Below are positions 8,266 through 16,276 of a DNA stretch of 64,000 bases, piece after piece. This DNA is from Alphaproteobacteria bacterium. Lineage in GTDB: Bacteria; Pseudomonadota; Alphaproteobacteria; Micropepsales; Micropepsaceae. The notes below the pieces were generated by a model. It saw only the letters and a program-made list of their open reading frames with translations, did not search any database and was not told the DNA's origin. Numbering within the stretch: the first letter of the stretch is position 1; each line of letters begins with the position of its first letter. The position numbers and the translations under genes are program-made. Location of the stretch: positions 400,086 to 464,085 of the forward strand of contig JADHVO010000004.1 in the NCBI GenBank assembly GCA_016783965.1, read 5' to 3'.

Positions 8266-9006
8266 ATGGATAACGCGCTGCTCGTCAGCTTGTCCCACCA
8301 GATAGCGTCCTATCGTTCGATGGACGTGATTGCGAACAACATCGCGAACGTGTCCACGCCCGCCTTCCAGCGCGAAGAGCCGACCTTTCAGGAATATGTG
8401 ATGAATGTTCCGCCGGCCGAGGGCCAGAGCGGAACCCAGTCGCTGAGCTTCGTGCAAGATGCCGGGATTGTGCGCGACCTTTCCGAGGGCCGCCTGGCAA
8501 CGACCGGCGCACCGTTCGATTTCGCCATTCACGGCAAGGGCTACTTCGTGGTGCAGACGCCGAACGGCGAGCGCTACACCCGCGCCGGCCACTTCACACT
8601 CAACGACTCCGGACAGCTCGTCACCTCGAACGGCGACGCTGTGCAGGGCGACAGCGGCGCCATCACGATCACGCCCGGCGACGGCGAAGTGCATATCGCG
8701 CAGGATGGCACGATCAGCGGCAAGAACGGCCAGATCGGCCGCATCCGTGTCGTCGATTTCCAGAATCCGCGCGCCCTGATGAAGGAGGGTGCCAGCCTCT
8801 ACAATGCCAACGGCCAGCAGCCGGTCTCCGCCGACAATTTCCAGCTCCAGACTGGCATGATCGAGACCAGCAATGTCGAGCCGGTGATCGAGATCAGCCA
8901 CATGATCGAGGTCATGCGCGCCTATCAGGCCACCGCCACGCTTACCCAGTCCCAGGAAGATCTTATGCGCCAGGCGATCGACAAGCTTGGCTCCACGCCG
9001 AGTTAA
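8266..9006 (+). CDS. flgF: Flagellar basal-body rod protein FlgF
   Basis: 246 residues, the expected FlgF size. The N-terminal flagellar rod motif is present (MDVIANNIANVSTPAFQREE), the central region has the hook/rod signature beginning FDFAIHGKGYFVVQTPNGERY, and the C-terminus has the helix shared by axial proteins (SNVEPVIEISHMIEVMRAYQ). FlgF is the proximal-rod subunit; it differs from the following FlgG in length and in the VSTPAFQ start. It is the first gene after the sigma-54 promoter at 8208-8223. Confidence 0.95.
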   Translation: MDNALLVSLSHQIASYRSMDVIANNIANVSTPAFQREEPTFQEYVMNVPPAEGQSGTQSLSFVQDAGIVRDLSEGRLATTGAPFDFAIHGKGYFVVQTPNGERYTRAGHFTLNDSGQLVTSNGDAVQGDSGAITITPGDGEVHIAQDGTISGKNGQIGRIRVVDFQNPRALMKEGASLYNANGQQPVSADNFQLQTGMIETSNVEPVIEISHMIEVMRAYQATATLTQSQEDLMRQAIDKLGSTPS

Positions 9007-9017
9007 GGAGACCGACC

Positions 9018-9806
9018 ATGCGCGCTCTTTCCATCGCCGCCACGGGCATGCTGGCCCAACAGACCAACGTCGAAGTAGTCGCGAACAACCTCGCGAACAT
9101 GAACACGACAGGCTTCAAGGAAGGTCGCGCCGAGTTCCAGGACCTGCTCTATCAGAACATCTCGGTTCCGGGCGCCAACTCGTCCGACTCGGGTACGCTT
9201 CTGCCCAGCGGCATCCAGATCGGCGCCGGTGTCCGCACGTCCTCGGTCTATCGCGTCAGCACCCAGGGCGATCTCAAGAACACCGGCAACCCTTATGACG
9301 TCGCCATCCAGGGCCCCGGCTATTTCCGCGTGCAGCAGCCGGACGGCACCGATGCCTACACCCGTGCCGGCAATTTCGGCCTCTCGCCGACAGGCGAAAT
9401 CGTCACCGATCAGGGCTACACCGTCGCGCCGGGCATCTCGATCCCGGCGAACGCGCTGGCGGTGCAGATCAACGCCCAGGGCCAGGTGTCCGCAACCGTA
9501 CCCGGCCAGACGGCGCCGCAGGTCATCGGCACCCTCGAACTCACCCGCTTTCCGAACGAGGGCGGCCTCAAGTCCGTCGGCAACAACCTGTTCCTCGAGA
9601 CACCCTCTTCGGGTTCGCCGCAGGCCGGCGTTCCGGGCGCCGCGGGCTACGGCACGATCCAGCAGGGCTTCCTTGAGACCTCGAACGTCAACGCGGTGGA
9701 GGAGATCACCTCGCTGATCACCGCCCAGCGCGCCTACGAGATGAATTCCAAGGTCGTCACCGCGGCCGACGAGATGCTCCAGCAAACCGCACGGTTGGGA
9801 GGTTGA
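9018..9806 (+). CDS. flgG: Flagellar distal-rod protein FlgG
   Basis: 262 residues. N-terminal axial motif (LSIAATGMLAQQTNVEVVAN, then NLANMNTTGFKEGRAEFQDL), the FlgG-type central block ending YTRAGNFGLSPTGEIV, and the C-terminal axial helix (LETSNVNAVEEITSLITAQR). A strong ribosome-binding site, AAGGAGA, sits eight bases before ATG 9018. FlgG builds the distal rod that passes through the P and L rings made by FlgI and FlgH. Its stop overlaps or abuts the start of flgA (TGATG), so translation is probably coupled. Confidence 0.97.
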   Translation: MRALSIAATGMLAQQTNVEVVANNLANMNTTGFKEGRAEFQDLLYQNISVPGANSSDSGTLLPSGIQIGAGVRTSSVYRVSTQGDLKNTGNPYDVAIQGPGYFRVQQPDGTDAYTRAGNFGLSPTGEIVTDQGYTVAPGISIPANALAVQINAQGQVSATVPGQTAPQVIGTLELTRFPNEGGLKSVGNNLFLETPSSGSPQAGVPGAAGYGTIQQGFLETSNVNAVEEITSLITAQRAYEMNSKVVTAADEMLQQTARLGG

Positions 9807-9808
9807 TG

Positions 9809-10303
9809 ATGATCCTTCGTGCCTTTTTGTTCGTCACGGCGCTCCTGATGGCGTACCCGGCCTTCGCCGCCGACGGCATGCACGTCATCGTGCCCAGCCG
9901 CGATATCGCGCGCGGCGAGGTCATCGGCGACAGCGACCTCGTCGGCGGGACCATCCCGGCCAGCACCGTGTTCACCGGCATCGTCACCTCGATTGACCAG
10001 ATCAAGGGCATGGAAGCGCGCCGCATGCTGCGCGCCCATCAGATCGTGCGCGCCGACGACCTGCGGCACCCCGTTCTGGTACAGAAGGGTTCCATCGTCA
10101 CCATGACCTTCGAGGCTCCGGGGATCGTTCTTACCGCGTCTGGCCGTGCCATGAGCGAAGGCGGCATCGGCGATACCGTCACGATCCAAAACCCCGCCTC
10201 GTTCCGCCAGATCCAGGCTGTCGTCACCGGCCCCGGTGCCGTCCGCGCCACCGGCGCCACGCTCTCCGTCCCCTCAACCACGCACGTCGCATCCGCCCAC
10301 TAA
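9809..10303 (+). CDS. flgA: Flagellar P-ring assembly chaperone FlgA
   Basis: 164 residues from ATG 9809, chosen because GGGAGG at 9797-9802 is then at a good distance; ATG 9806 and TTG 9803 are alternatives. A signal peptide (LFVTALLMAYPAFA) precedes an SAF-type domain that starts VIVPSRDIARGEVIGDSDL and a C-terminal ChapFlgA domain. FlgA is periplasmic and helps FlgI polymerise into the P ring. The protein is shorter than enterobacterial FlgA, as is common in Alphaproteobacteria. Confidence 0.9.
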   Translation: MILRAFLFVTALLMAYPAFAADGMHVIVPSRDIARGEVIGDSDLVGGTIPASTVFTGIVTSIDQIKGMEARRMLRAHQIVRADDLRHPVLVQKGSIVTMTFEAPGIVLTASGRAMSEGGIGDTVTIQNPASFRQIQAVVTGPGAVRATGATLSVPSTTHVASAH

Positions 10304-10315
10304 GGGAATACGCCC

Positions 10316-11059
10316 ATGCTCCGCTCCCTTTCGAAGCTTCTTCTTCTCGCCGCCGCCTCCACGGCGCTGGCGAGCTGCTCGGCGGTCACCCGCCTTCAGG
10401 AAATCGGCGATCCGCCGGCGATGGCGACGATGGCCGATCCCAACTCGCCGGTGACCGCGCCGCCGCCGGCCGTGCCGCTACCGCCGCCGCCGGTACCGAC
10501 CCGCGCCGCCAATTCGCTGTGGGGCTCAGGTGCGCGCAGCTTCTTCCACGATCCACGCGCCAGCCGACCGGGTGACATCATTACCGTCAACATCTCGGTC
10601 GCTGACAACGCCAAGTTCAACAACACCACGACCCGCTCGCGCACCAACTCGGACAATGCCAACCTGACCAACTTCTTCGGCCTTGAAGCGCCGCTTGCCG
10701 CAGAGACCGGCGCCAACCCGGCCAGCCTCGTGAAAATGGGCTCCGACACGTCGAATGTCGGCTCCGGCACGGTCGATCGTTCAGAAGCCATTAACCTCAC
10801 GCTGGCCGCGCTGGTCACGCAGGTTCTGCCGAACGGCAACCTCGTCATCGGCGGTCACCAGCAGGTGCGCGTGAACAACGAGCTGCGCGATCTCCAGGTC
10901 AGCGGCATCGTGCGCACCGAGGACATCACCGCGTCAAACACGGTCGACCTGAGCCAGATCGCCGAGGCCCGCATTTCCTACGGCGGCCGCGGCACGGTCA
11001 GCGACATGCAACAGCCGCGCTACGGCTCGCAGCTGTTCGATATCCTCATGCCGTGGTGA
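10316..11059 (+). CDS. flgH: Flagellar L-ring protein FlgH (lipoprotein)
   Basis: 247 residues. A lipoprotein signal peptide ends in the lipobox LASC (residues ~19-22), followed by a Pro-rich linker (VPLPPPPVPT) and the FlgH domain with SLWGSGARSFFHDPRASRPGD, the family's typical entry, and the end motif QIAEARISYGGRG. FlgH forms the outer-membrane L ring. It closes the flgF-flgG-flgA-flgH operon; hairpins follow at 11123-11199. Confidence 0.96.
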   Translation: MLRSLSKLLLLAAASTALASCSAVTRLQEIGDPPAMATMADPNSPVTAPPPAVPLPPPPVPTRAANSLWGSGARSFFHDPRASRPGDIITVNISVADNAKFNNTTTRSRTNSDNANLTNFFGLEAPLAAETGANPASLVKMGSDTSNVGSGTVDRSEAINLTLAALVTQVLPNGNLVIGGHQQVRVNNELRDLQVSGIVRTEDITASNTVDLSQIAEARISYGGRGTVSDMQQPRYGSQLFDILMPW

Positions 11060-11122
11060 TGCGATGACAGCCGTGTGAAGTGAATTCAGATTCCATCTCA
11101 AAATGAGATGGAAGGGCCAGTG

Positions 11123-11156
11123 CAGCGGCTGGATGCGCGAGCATCCGGCCGCTGCC
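11123..11156. other. Stable hairpin downstream of flgH
   Basis: A 15-base stem (GCAGCGGCTGGATGC with its near-perfect complement) and a GCGA loop. No T run follows on either strand, so it may stabilise the flgH mRNA 3' end rather than terminate by itself. Confidence 0.5.
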
Positions 11157-11173
11157 TACTTCTGGAAACAAGA

Positions 11174-11199
11174 AGGGCCGGACTTGCGTCCGGCCCTTT
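11174..11199 (-). terminator. Terminator between dksA and flgH (possibly bidirectional)
   Basis: Perfect 11-base stem AAGGGCCGGAC / GTCCGGCCCTT with a four-base loop. It starts four bases beyond the dksA stop on the minus strand. T-rich bases follow on both sides (TTTCTC on plus, TTCTTGTTT on minus), so it can serve both converging operons. Confidence 0.8.
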
Positions 11200-11203
11200 C
11201 TCG

Positions 11204-11620
11204 TCAATCGTCGCGATACACCTTCTCGCGCCGCTCGTGCCGCTCTTGCGCTTCGAGCGACAGCGTCGCGATCGGCCGTGCATCCAGACGCTTCAGCGAG
11301 ATCGGCTCACCCGTCTCCTCGCAGAATCCGTAAGACCCGTCTTCCAGCCGGCGCAGCGCCGCGTCGATCTTGGCGATCAGCTTGCGCTGGCGGTCGCGGG
11401 TGCGAAGTTCGAGTTGGCGCTCCGCTTCGGTCGAGGCACGGTCGGCAAGGTCGGCATGGGGAACGGTTTCGGCCTGGAGGTTCTGGATGGTCTCGCGGCT
11501 TTCGCGGAGGATGTCTTCTTTCCAGGTGTTGAGCTTGCGGCGGAAATACTCGCGCTGCCGCTCATTCATAAAGGGTTCGCTCTCCGTCGGCTTGTATCCG
11601 GCGGGAAGTTGAATACCCAT
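11204..11620 (-). CDS. dksA: RNA polymerase-binding transcription factor DksA
   Basis: 138 residues. The long N-terminal coiled coil (MNERQREYFRRKLNTWKEDI onward) and the C-terminal globular tail (GSYGFCEETGEPISLKRLDA) are typical of DksA, which binds the RNA polymerase secondary channel and works with ppGpp. Only one of the four zinc-ligand positions is Cys; the others are Thr, Ser and Ala, as in other alphaproteobacterial DksA proteins that fold without zinc. ATG 11620 was chosen over GTG 11626 because AGGGAG precedes it at good spacing. Confidence 0.93.
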   Translation of the reverse strand: MGIQLPAGYKPTESEPFMNERQREYFRRKLNTWKEDILRESRETIQNLQAETVPHADLADRASTEAERQLELRTRDRQRKLIAKIDAALRRLEDGSYGFCEETGEPISLKRLDARPIATLSLEAQERHERREKVYRDD

Positions 11621-11707
11621 GCACACTCCCTTCGACTTGGAACGCGTGACAGGGCCGGGGTTATGGCGTTTCGCCCCCGGCCCGTCAATCGTACTTCCTT
11701 AACTAAG

Positions 11708-12415
11708 TTACCGTGCGTAGCCGGGTTGACCGCTACCGACGCCGGAGGCGATCCGGGTTCCCAGGGTGCCCCGCGACCAGTCCACCAGCACCGCCAGGCC
11801 GGCCAAAACGAGGTATGCGGTCAGAGCCATGTGAGCCTCGTCCAGCCCCGATTCCGGCTCGGGCCCGAACGATCCGTACACCTGAACCGCGACCATCGCC
11901 GCCACGAAGGCCCACAGGGCGGTATCGCCGCGGCGCGTCCTGCTTGGCACGGCACGGGCATAGATCGCAGCGCCAACCAGCAGGATCGCGAGCTCCAGCG
12001 CGAGCTCGATCCAGCGATGCTGCCACAGTCCGAAGCCCACCTTGAACGAGTCGCCCCACAACGGCAGGTCCTGAACGTGCACGATCAGGTCGAGCAGCCA
12101 GTGGGAGAACACCGCGCCGGCCGCCACGGCCCAGATTGCCGCCCGCCGCTCTCCCCAGAACAGCATCGCGACCGCGCCGAAGGCCGCCGACAACGCCAGC
12201 GTTCCCAGCAATCCGTGCGTGTACGGCATATAATAGAGGTCCATGTCGTTGCTCTCGGTGAAACCCGGCACAATGCGGACCTTCTCCACATTCAGCATCA
12301 CCAGCACCGACCAGACGACGTCCAGCCACTGCACTGCCAGAAACAGAAGCCACAGGGGCAACCGCTTCTCCGCGGCCTTGCCCGCAAACGAAACGCCGTA
12401 ATGTCCAATGAACAT
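11708..12415 (-). CDS. Polytopic membrane protein, possibly YdjM/LexA-regulated membrane hydrolase-like
   Basis: 235 residues with about six hydrophobic segments (for example LPLWLLFLAVQWLDVVWSVL, AAIWAVAAGAVFSHWLLDLI, ELALELAILLVGAAIYARAV). It starts MFIGHYGVSFAGK, and conserved-looking His/Asp positions occur in HGLLGTLALSA and FSHWLLDLIVHVQDL. These resemble the membrane-bound metal-dependent hydrolase family (DUF457/YdjM), in which His residues near helix ends are conserved. The match is from memory of the pattern, so function is tentative. It lies two bases after the DUF4260 gene, so the pair is one operon. Confidence 0.6.
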   Translation of the reverse strand: MFIGHYGVSFAGKAAEKRLPLWLLFLAVQWLDVVWSVLVMLNVEKVRIVPGFTESNDMDLYYMPYTHGLLGTLALSAAFGAVAMLFWGERRAAIWAVAAGAVFSHWLLDLIVHVQDLPLWGDSFKVGFGLWQHRWIELALELAILLVGAAIYARAVPSRTRRGDTALWAFVAAMVAVQVYGSFGPEPESGLDEAHMALTAYLVLAGLAVLVDWSRGTLGTRIASGVGSGQPGYAR

Positions 12416-12417
12416 CG

Positions 12418-12837
12418 TTAATTCTCCTTGGCCTTGCGGCCGATGCGGCCGAGATGGGTGAAGCCGAAGCCCGCGCCGTACTTCAGGCCGTAGCCGAGCG
12501 AGCGGTCGAAACCGATATGCGCCAGCCAGATCAGGGCGACCGCGATTACAGCGGACTGGTTGAGTGCAACTGCCGCCACGGCCAGCCCCAGCGCGCCATT
12601 GGTCGAATGCGCCACGTTGTACGCTGCCGCGCCGAAGCGCGGTCCGAACAGATAGGCAAAGAAGCTCAAGTCCGGCGCCAGGAACAGCAACGCGAATTCG
12701 CTCCAGCTGAACCCAAGCCGCCAGTAGAGAAAGACTGCCGCAGTCAGCACAGCGAGCCCTTCGAGCCTGAGCAACGTCCTGACGCCGCCCGTCACGCACC
12801 CGGTTTGAACTGTCGCCTGCATGGCCTTCGTCCTCAT
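12418..12837 (-). CDS. DUF4260 family small membrane protein
   Basis: 139 residues with four predicted transmembrane helices. The pattern LLRLEGLAVLTAAVFLYWRL, then LLFLAPDLSFFAYLFGPRFG, then YNVAHSTNGAL and WLAHIGFDRSLGYGLKYGAG matches the DUF4260 family, which is widespread and has no known function. The ATG at 12837 gives an N-terminus slightly longer than the family core; an internal ATG six residues later is possible. Confidence 0.78.
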   Translation of the reverse strand: MRTKAMQATVQTGCVTGGVRTLLRLEGLAVLTAAVFLYWRLGFSWSEFALLFLAPDLSFFAYLFGPRFGAAAYNVAHSTNGALGLAVAAVALNQSAVIAVALIWLAHIGFDRSLGYGLKYGAGFGFTHLGRIGRKAKEN

Positions 12838-12923
12838 TCCGACGAACCAGACAATGGCCTCACGCGGGTCGAACGGAAATTGCCGAAGTCTGTGGTGCCA
12901 CTATACGGGAATGTATGGAGCGG

Positions 12924-13376
12924 TCAGATCTGCTTGCGGTAGACCAGGAAGCCCGAACGATCGGCCACCTGGTTGTACAGCACCATCGCCCGCGCATTGG
13001 TCTCGTGCGTCTGCCAATAGACGCGCTCCGACCCCGCGGCCCTGGCCTTGTCGTACACCGCCTCGATCAGCGCCCGCCCGATGCCGCCGCCACGCGCTTC
13101 CGCGTCGGTGAACAGGTCCTGGAGATAGCAGATGTCGTTCAGAAGCGTCGTGCTGCGATGGAAGAGATAGTGCACGATACCGATGATCTTGCCGTCCCGC
13201 TCTGCCACGAGACAGTACACGGGCTCCGCCGTATCGAAGAACCGCTTCCACGTCTGCGCCGTGATCGCTTCCGGCAGCGCCGTCGCGTCGAAGCGACCAT
13301 AGAACCTGTTGTAGCCGTCCCAAAGCGGCCGCCACCCGGCGTAGTCGTTTTCGGCAATCGGTCGGATGGCTGTCAT
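12924..13376 (-). CDS. GNAT family N-acetyltransferase
   Basis: 150 residues. The GNAT fold is visible: the N-terminal strand (TAIRPIAENDYAGWRPLWDG), the central strands with VAERDGKIIGIVHYLFH, and the acetyl-CoA pyrophosphate-binding motif A at EARGGGIGRALIEAVYDKA (about residues 104-122). The C-terminal NARAMVLYNQVADRSGFLVY is the usual motif B. The substrate cannot be told. It stands alone, upstream of and in the same direction as the DUF4260 gene. Confidence 0.9.
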   Translation of the reverse strand: MTAIRPIAENDYAGWRPLWDGYNRFYGRFDATALPEAITAQTWKRFFDTAEPVYCLVAERDGKIIGIVHYLFHRSTTLLNDICYLQDLFTDAEARGGGIGRALIEAVYDKARAAGSERVYWQTHETNARAMVLYNQVADRSGFLVYRKQI

Positions 13377-13486
13377 CCGGTGACTTTAGCCGCGCTGCGT
13401 CCGATTGCTGTCAGCACTGCTGGAAGAGCGGCCATGCGCATCGCAAAGGTCCCGCCTTCGTGGGGACAACGTTGGCACCAGAACGA

Positions 13487-13515
13487 CTTAGGCCCGGCTC
13501 TTGGCCGGGCCTAAG
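13487..13515 (-). terminator. Hairpin downstream of tRNA-fMet
   Basis: Perfect 12-base stem CTTAGGCCCGGC / GCCGGGCCTAAG with a five-base loop, 20 bases after the CCA end of the tRNA on the minus strand. The T run is weak, but placement and stability suggest transcription termination. Confidence 0.7.
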
Positions 13516-13534
13516 ATCGCGTGCTTACGTTGGT

Positions 13535-13611
<77 letters not shown>

Positions 13612-13819
13612 TCATGAAACCGTCGCCGTGACCAGCGAAGGCGGGCGGATATAGGCCATCACCCAAGCCCTGTCCACCCCTCTGTTTTTTCGCGGAAACC
13701 TTGAGCATTTGGGTTCGCACGGCATAGGTTGCACGCTGCTTCAATGGGGGTTTAACCGCTTCCGCTTAGGCTTGCACGGCTTCAGAAATGGTCGGGCTGT
13801 GGGTCGGATTCTTCTAGCG

Positions 13820-14143
13820 GTGGTTCGTGCTGCCTCATTGATGTCGGCGGCTGCCGTGCTCGCGTTTGGCATCGCGCACGGCGCCGACGCGGCGCATACC
13901 GTCACGCAGCAGGGCCGCGCCTTTCATCCCGGCGAGGTCACGCTCGACGCGGGCGATGCGCTGACCATCCATAACCGGGACGAGTTCATCCACCAGATCT
14001 ACGTGAAGTCGGACTCGTTGAACTTCGACTCCGACGAGCAACAGCCCGGCCAGGATGTTGTGCTGAAGTTCCCCGCCGTCGGCACCTTCGCGGTCCGCTG
14101 TCACATCCATCCCAAGATGCTGCTCACGGTTCACGTAAAGTGA
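13820..14143 (+). CDS. Small periplasmic cupredoxin
   Basis: About 107 residues from GTG 13820. A hydrophobic signal (SAAAVLAFGIAHGADA) is followed by a single blue-copper domain. Likely type-1 copper ligands are His in DEFIHQIY and the C-terminal set in VRCHIHPKM (Cys, His and Met). Such proteins carry electrons or copper in the periplasm. The start is unsure: ATG 13841 also leaves a signal, and a TTG at 13709 would add a long atypical leader. It lies between the tRNA and the sensor kinase without a clear partner. Confidence 0.78.
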   Translation: MVRAASLMSAAAVLAFGIAHGADAAHTVTQQGRAFHPGEVTLDAGDALTIHNRDEFIHQIYVKSDSLNFDSDEQQPGQDVVLKFPAVGTFAVRCHIHPKMLLTVHVK

Positions 14144-14240
14144 ACACGAGGTCATCATTTGACGTGGCCAACGCGCTGACTCCTTAAGGCTCCGGCAACG
14201 CCCACACGGCAAGATTGCAACGGGAAGCTGTGGGCCGGGA

Positions 14241-16088
14241 ATGCGTCTCGTTCCAAGAACCATCGGTGCGACGCTGTTCGCCGCCTTCATAGCGATGAGC
14301 GCCATCATCGCGGCGCAGGGCTATTACGGCTACAGCGTGCTGAACAAGGCGGGCGAGATGGTGGTCGATACGTTCGACCGCCCGCTGATGGCGGTGAACT
14401 ATGCCCGCGCCGCCAACCTCGATTTCGTGGAGATCGAACGCAAGCTGCTCGAGCGCACGCATGCTGCGCCGGCGGACCGCAAGGCGCTGGACCGCGATAT
14501 CGACGAACTGGCCACGACATTCGCATCCGATCTCGCCGTCGCCGAGGAGCATTCCGACGAGCCTGACGAACTGCGGCAAATCGAAATCATCAAGGCACGC
14601 ATGAAGCACTGGAACGATGCGCGCCATACCGGCGATTTCGCCGCGACCGACCGCATCGCGCGCGCGATCGACGACGCCTTCGATCTCCTGATCGAGTTCA
14701 ACACCGACCACTCCTATGTTGTGCGCCGCCAGGCGATCGATGCGATCGCCCAGTTTCGCTATGTGCTGGTCGGCGCGCTGCTGGGTTCCGTCTTCATCGC
14801 GATCCTCCTTGCGCTGCTTCTGACCCGCCGCATCGCGCGGCCACTGAGCCAGGCCGCGTCCGTAGCCGACCGCATCGCGCGTGGCGAAATGGAGACGGCG
14901 ATCCCGCCCGGCGGCCAGGACGAAACCGGTATGCTGCTGCGCTCCATGACTGTCATGCAGGACAGCATTCGGGCGATGATGGCGCGCGAGACGGCGCGCG
15001 CAGCGTCGGCCGAGGTGCGTCTCACCGAAGCCCTGGAACATTCCGACGAAGGCGTGATGCTGGTCGGCGCCGACGGCAAGGTCGCCATCGTGAACAGCAG
15101 GTTCAAGGCGTTCTTTCCCGCGGCGTCGGCCATCGCACCCGGAGCGGATTTCGATCGCCTTGTGTCGGCTTTCCGCAGGCAATTCGCACGCCGGGGCGAA
15201 ACGCTCGGCAATAATGCGGTCAGCCTCGAACAATGCCTGGAAGACGGCCGCTGGGTTCGCATCACCGTCAGCCCTACCAGCGACAACGGCCGCATCGTCT
15301 TCGTCAGCGATTTCAGCGAGATCAAGGCGCGTGAGCAGAGCTACAAGCAGGCCAAGCACGAGGCGGAAGCCGCCAGCGCCGCCAAATCGCGCTTCCTCGC
15401 CAATATGAGCCATGAGCTGCGCACGCCGCTCAACGCCATCATCGGCTTTTCCGAGATACTGAGCGGCCAGTTGTTTGGCCCGCTCGGCAATTCGAAATAC
15501 ACCGAATATGCCGGCGACATCCTGCACTCCGGCCGCCACCTGCTCGACGTCATCAACTCTGTGCTCGACCTCTCCAAGAGCGAGGCTGGCAAGCTGGAAC
15601 TGAATCTGAAGCCGGTCGATCTCGTGCAGGTCCTGCGCGAATGCACGCGCATGGTCGCCGATCAATGCTCGTCCGCCGGACTCAAGCTCAGCGTCAGCGG
15701 GATCGAACGCCCTCTTCCGGTGTCGGGCGAGGTCGCGAAGCTTCGCCAGGTCTTCCTCAACCTGTTGTCCAACGCGGTGAAGTTCACGGAAGCCGGAGGC
15801 GCCATCGACGTGTCGGTGGATGACGACGGCGAAACGATAGCCATCACGATCGCCGACACCGGCATCGGCATGTCGCCCCAGGACATCCAGGTCGCCCTCA
15901 CGCCCTTCGGCCAGGTCGACAACCGGCTGGAGCGCAAATACGAGGGCACGGGCCTCGGCCTTCCCCTCGCCAGGACCTTTGTCGAACTGCACGGCGGCGC
16001 GCTCCAGATTGAGAGCGTCCCTGCGCAGGGCACACGGGTCACCGTCCGCCTCGTGCGTGCAGCAGCCTATGCGGAGGCCGCGGCCTAG
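14241..16088 (+). CDS. Membrane sensor histidine kinase (HAMP, PAS-like, HisKA, HATPase)
   Basis: 615 residues. TM1 lies near residues 8-30, a periplasmic helical domain at ~35-170, TM2 (YVLVGALLGSVFIAILLALL) at ~175-195, then HAMP (~195-250) and a PAS-like region (~260-350). The dimerisation and phosphotransfer helix contains MSHELRTPLNAIIGFSEIL with the phospho-acceptor at His391. The ATPase domain has an N box (QVFLNLLSNAVKFTEAGG), a G1 box (IADTGIGMS) and a G2 box (YEGTGLGLPLA). No response regulator is adjacent, so the partner is encoded elsewhere. The periplasmic four-helix type suggests small-molecule sensing; the signal is unknown. Confidence 0.93.
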   Translation: MRLVPRTIGATLFAAFIAMSAIIAAQGYYGYSVLNKAGEMVVDTFDRPLMAVNYARAANLDFVEIERKLLERTHAAPADRKALDRDIDELATTFASDLAVAEEHSDEPDELRQIEIIKARMKHWNDARHTGDFAATDRIARAIDDAFDLLIEFNTDHSYVVRRQAIDAIAQFRYVLVGALLGSVFIAILLALLLTRRIARPLSQAASVADRIARGEMETAIPPGGQDETGMLLRSMTVMQDSIRAMMARETARAASAEVRLTEALEHSDEGVMLVGADGKVAIVNSRFKAFFPAASAIAPGADFDRLVSAFRRQFARRGETLGNNAVSLEQCLEDGRWVRITVSPTSDNGRIVFVSDFSEIKAREQSYKQAKHEAEAASAAKSRFLANMSHELRTPLNAIIGFSEILSGQLFGPLGNSKYTEYAGDILHSGRHLLDVINSVLDLSKSEAGKLELNLKPVDLVQVLRECTRMVADQCSSAGLKLSVSGIERPLPVSGEVAKLRQVFLNLLSNAVKFTEAGGAIDVSVDDDGETIAITIADTGIGMSPQDIQVALTPFGQVDNRLERKYEGTGLGLPLARTFVELHGGALQIESVPAQGTRVTVRLVRAAAYAEAAA

Positions 16089-16276
16089 CTGCCCTCGAGG
16101 CCGTCGGCGCTCGTTTACGGCGTCCTTGCTTTGTTCCGACGTGTGCGGCAAATCCCTAACAGCTATGTGCTGCAACGCGGCAATTCGCACTTGGCGCGCA
16201 GGAAATATATGATCTAGTTGGTGCTCTGAATGGGCAATTTCGTGCCCCGCTAGCTTGGATTCGGGTTTGAAACGCG

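Noticed and set aside
13709..13819. N-terminal extension of the cupredoxin from TTG 13709
   Set aside because: It would place ~37 atypical residues before the signal peptide and has no ribosome-binding site.
14184..16190. Long open frame antisense to the sensor kinase
   Set aside because: The plus strand encodes a complete kinase with all motifs; the antisense frame is Arg/Asp/His-rich with no family motif, as expected from high-GC codon bias.
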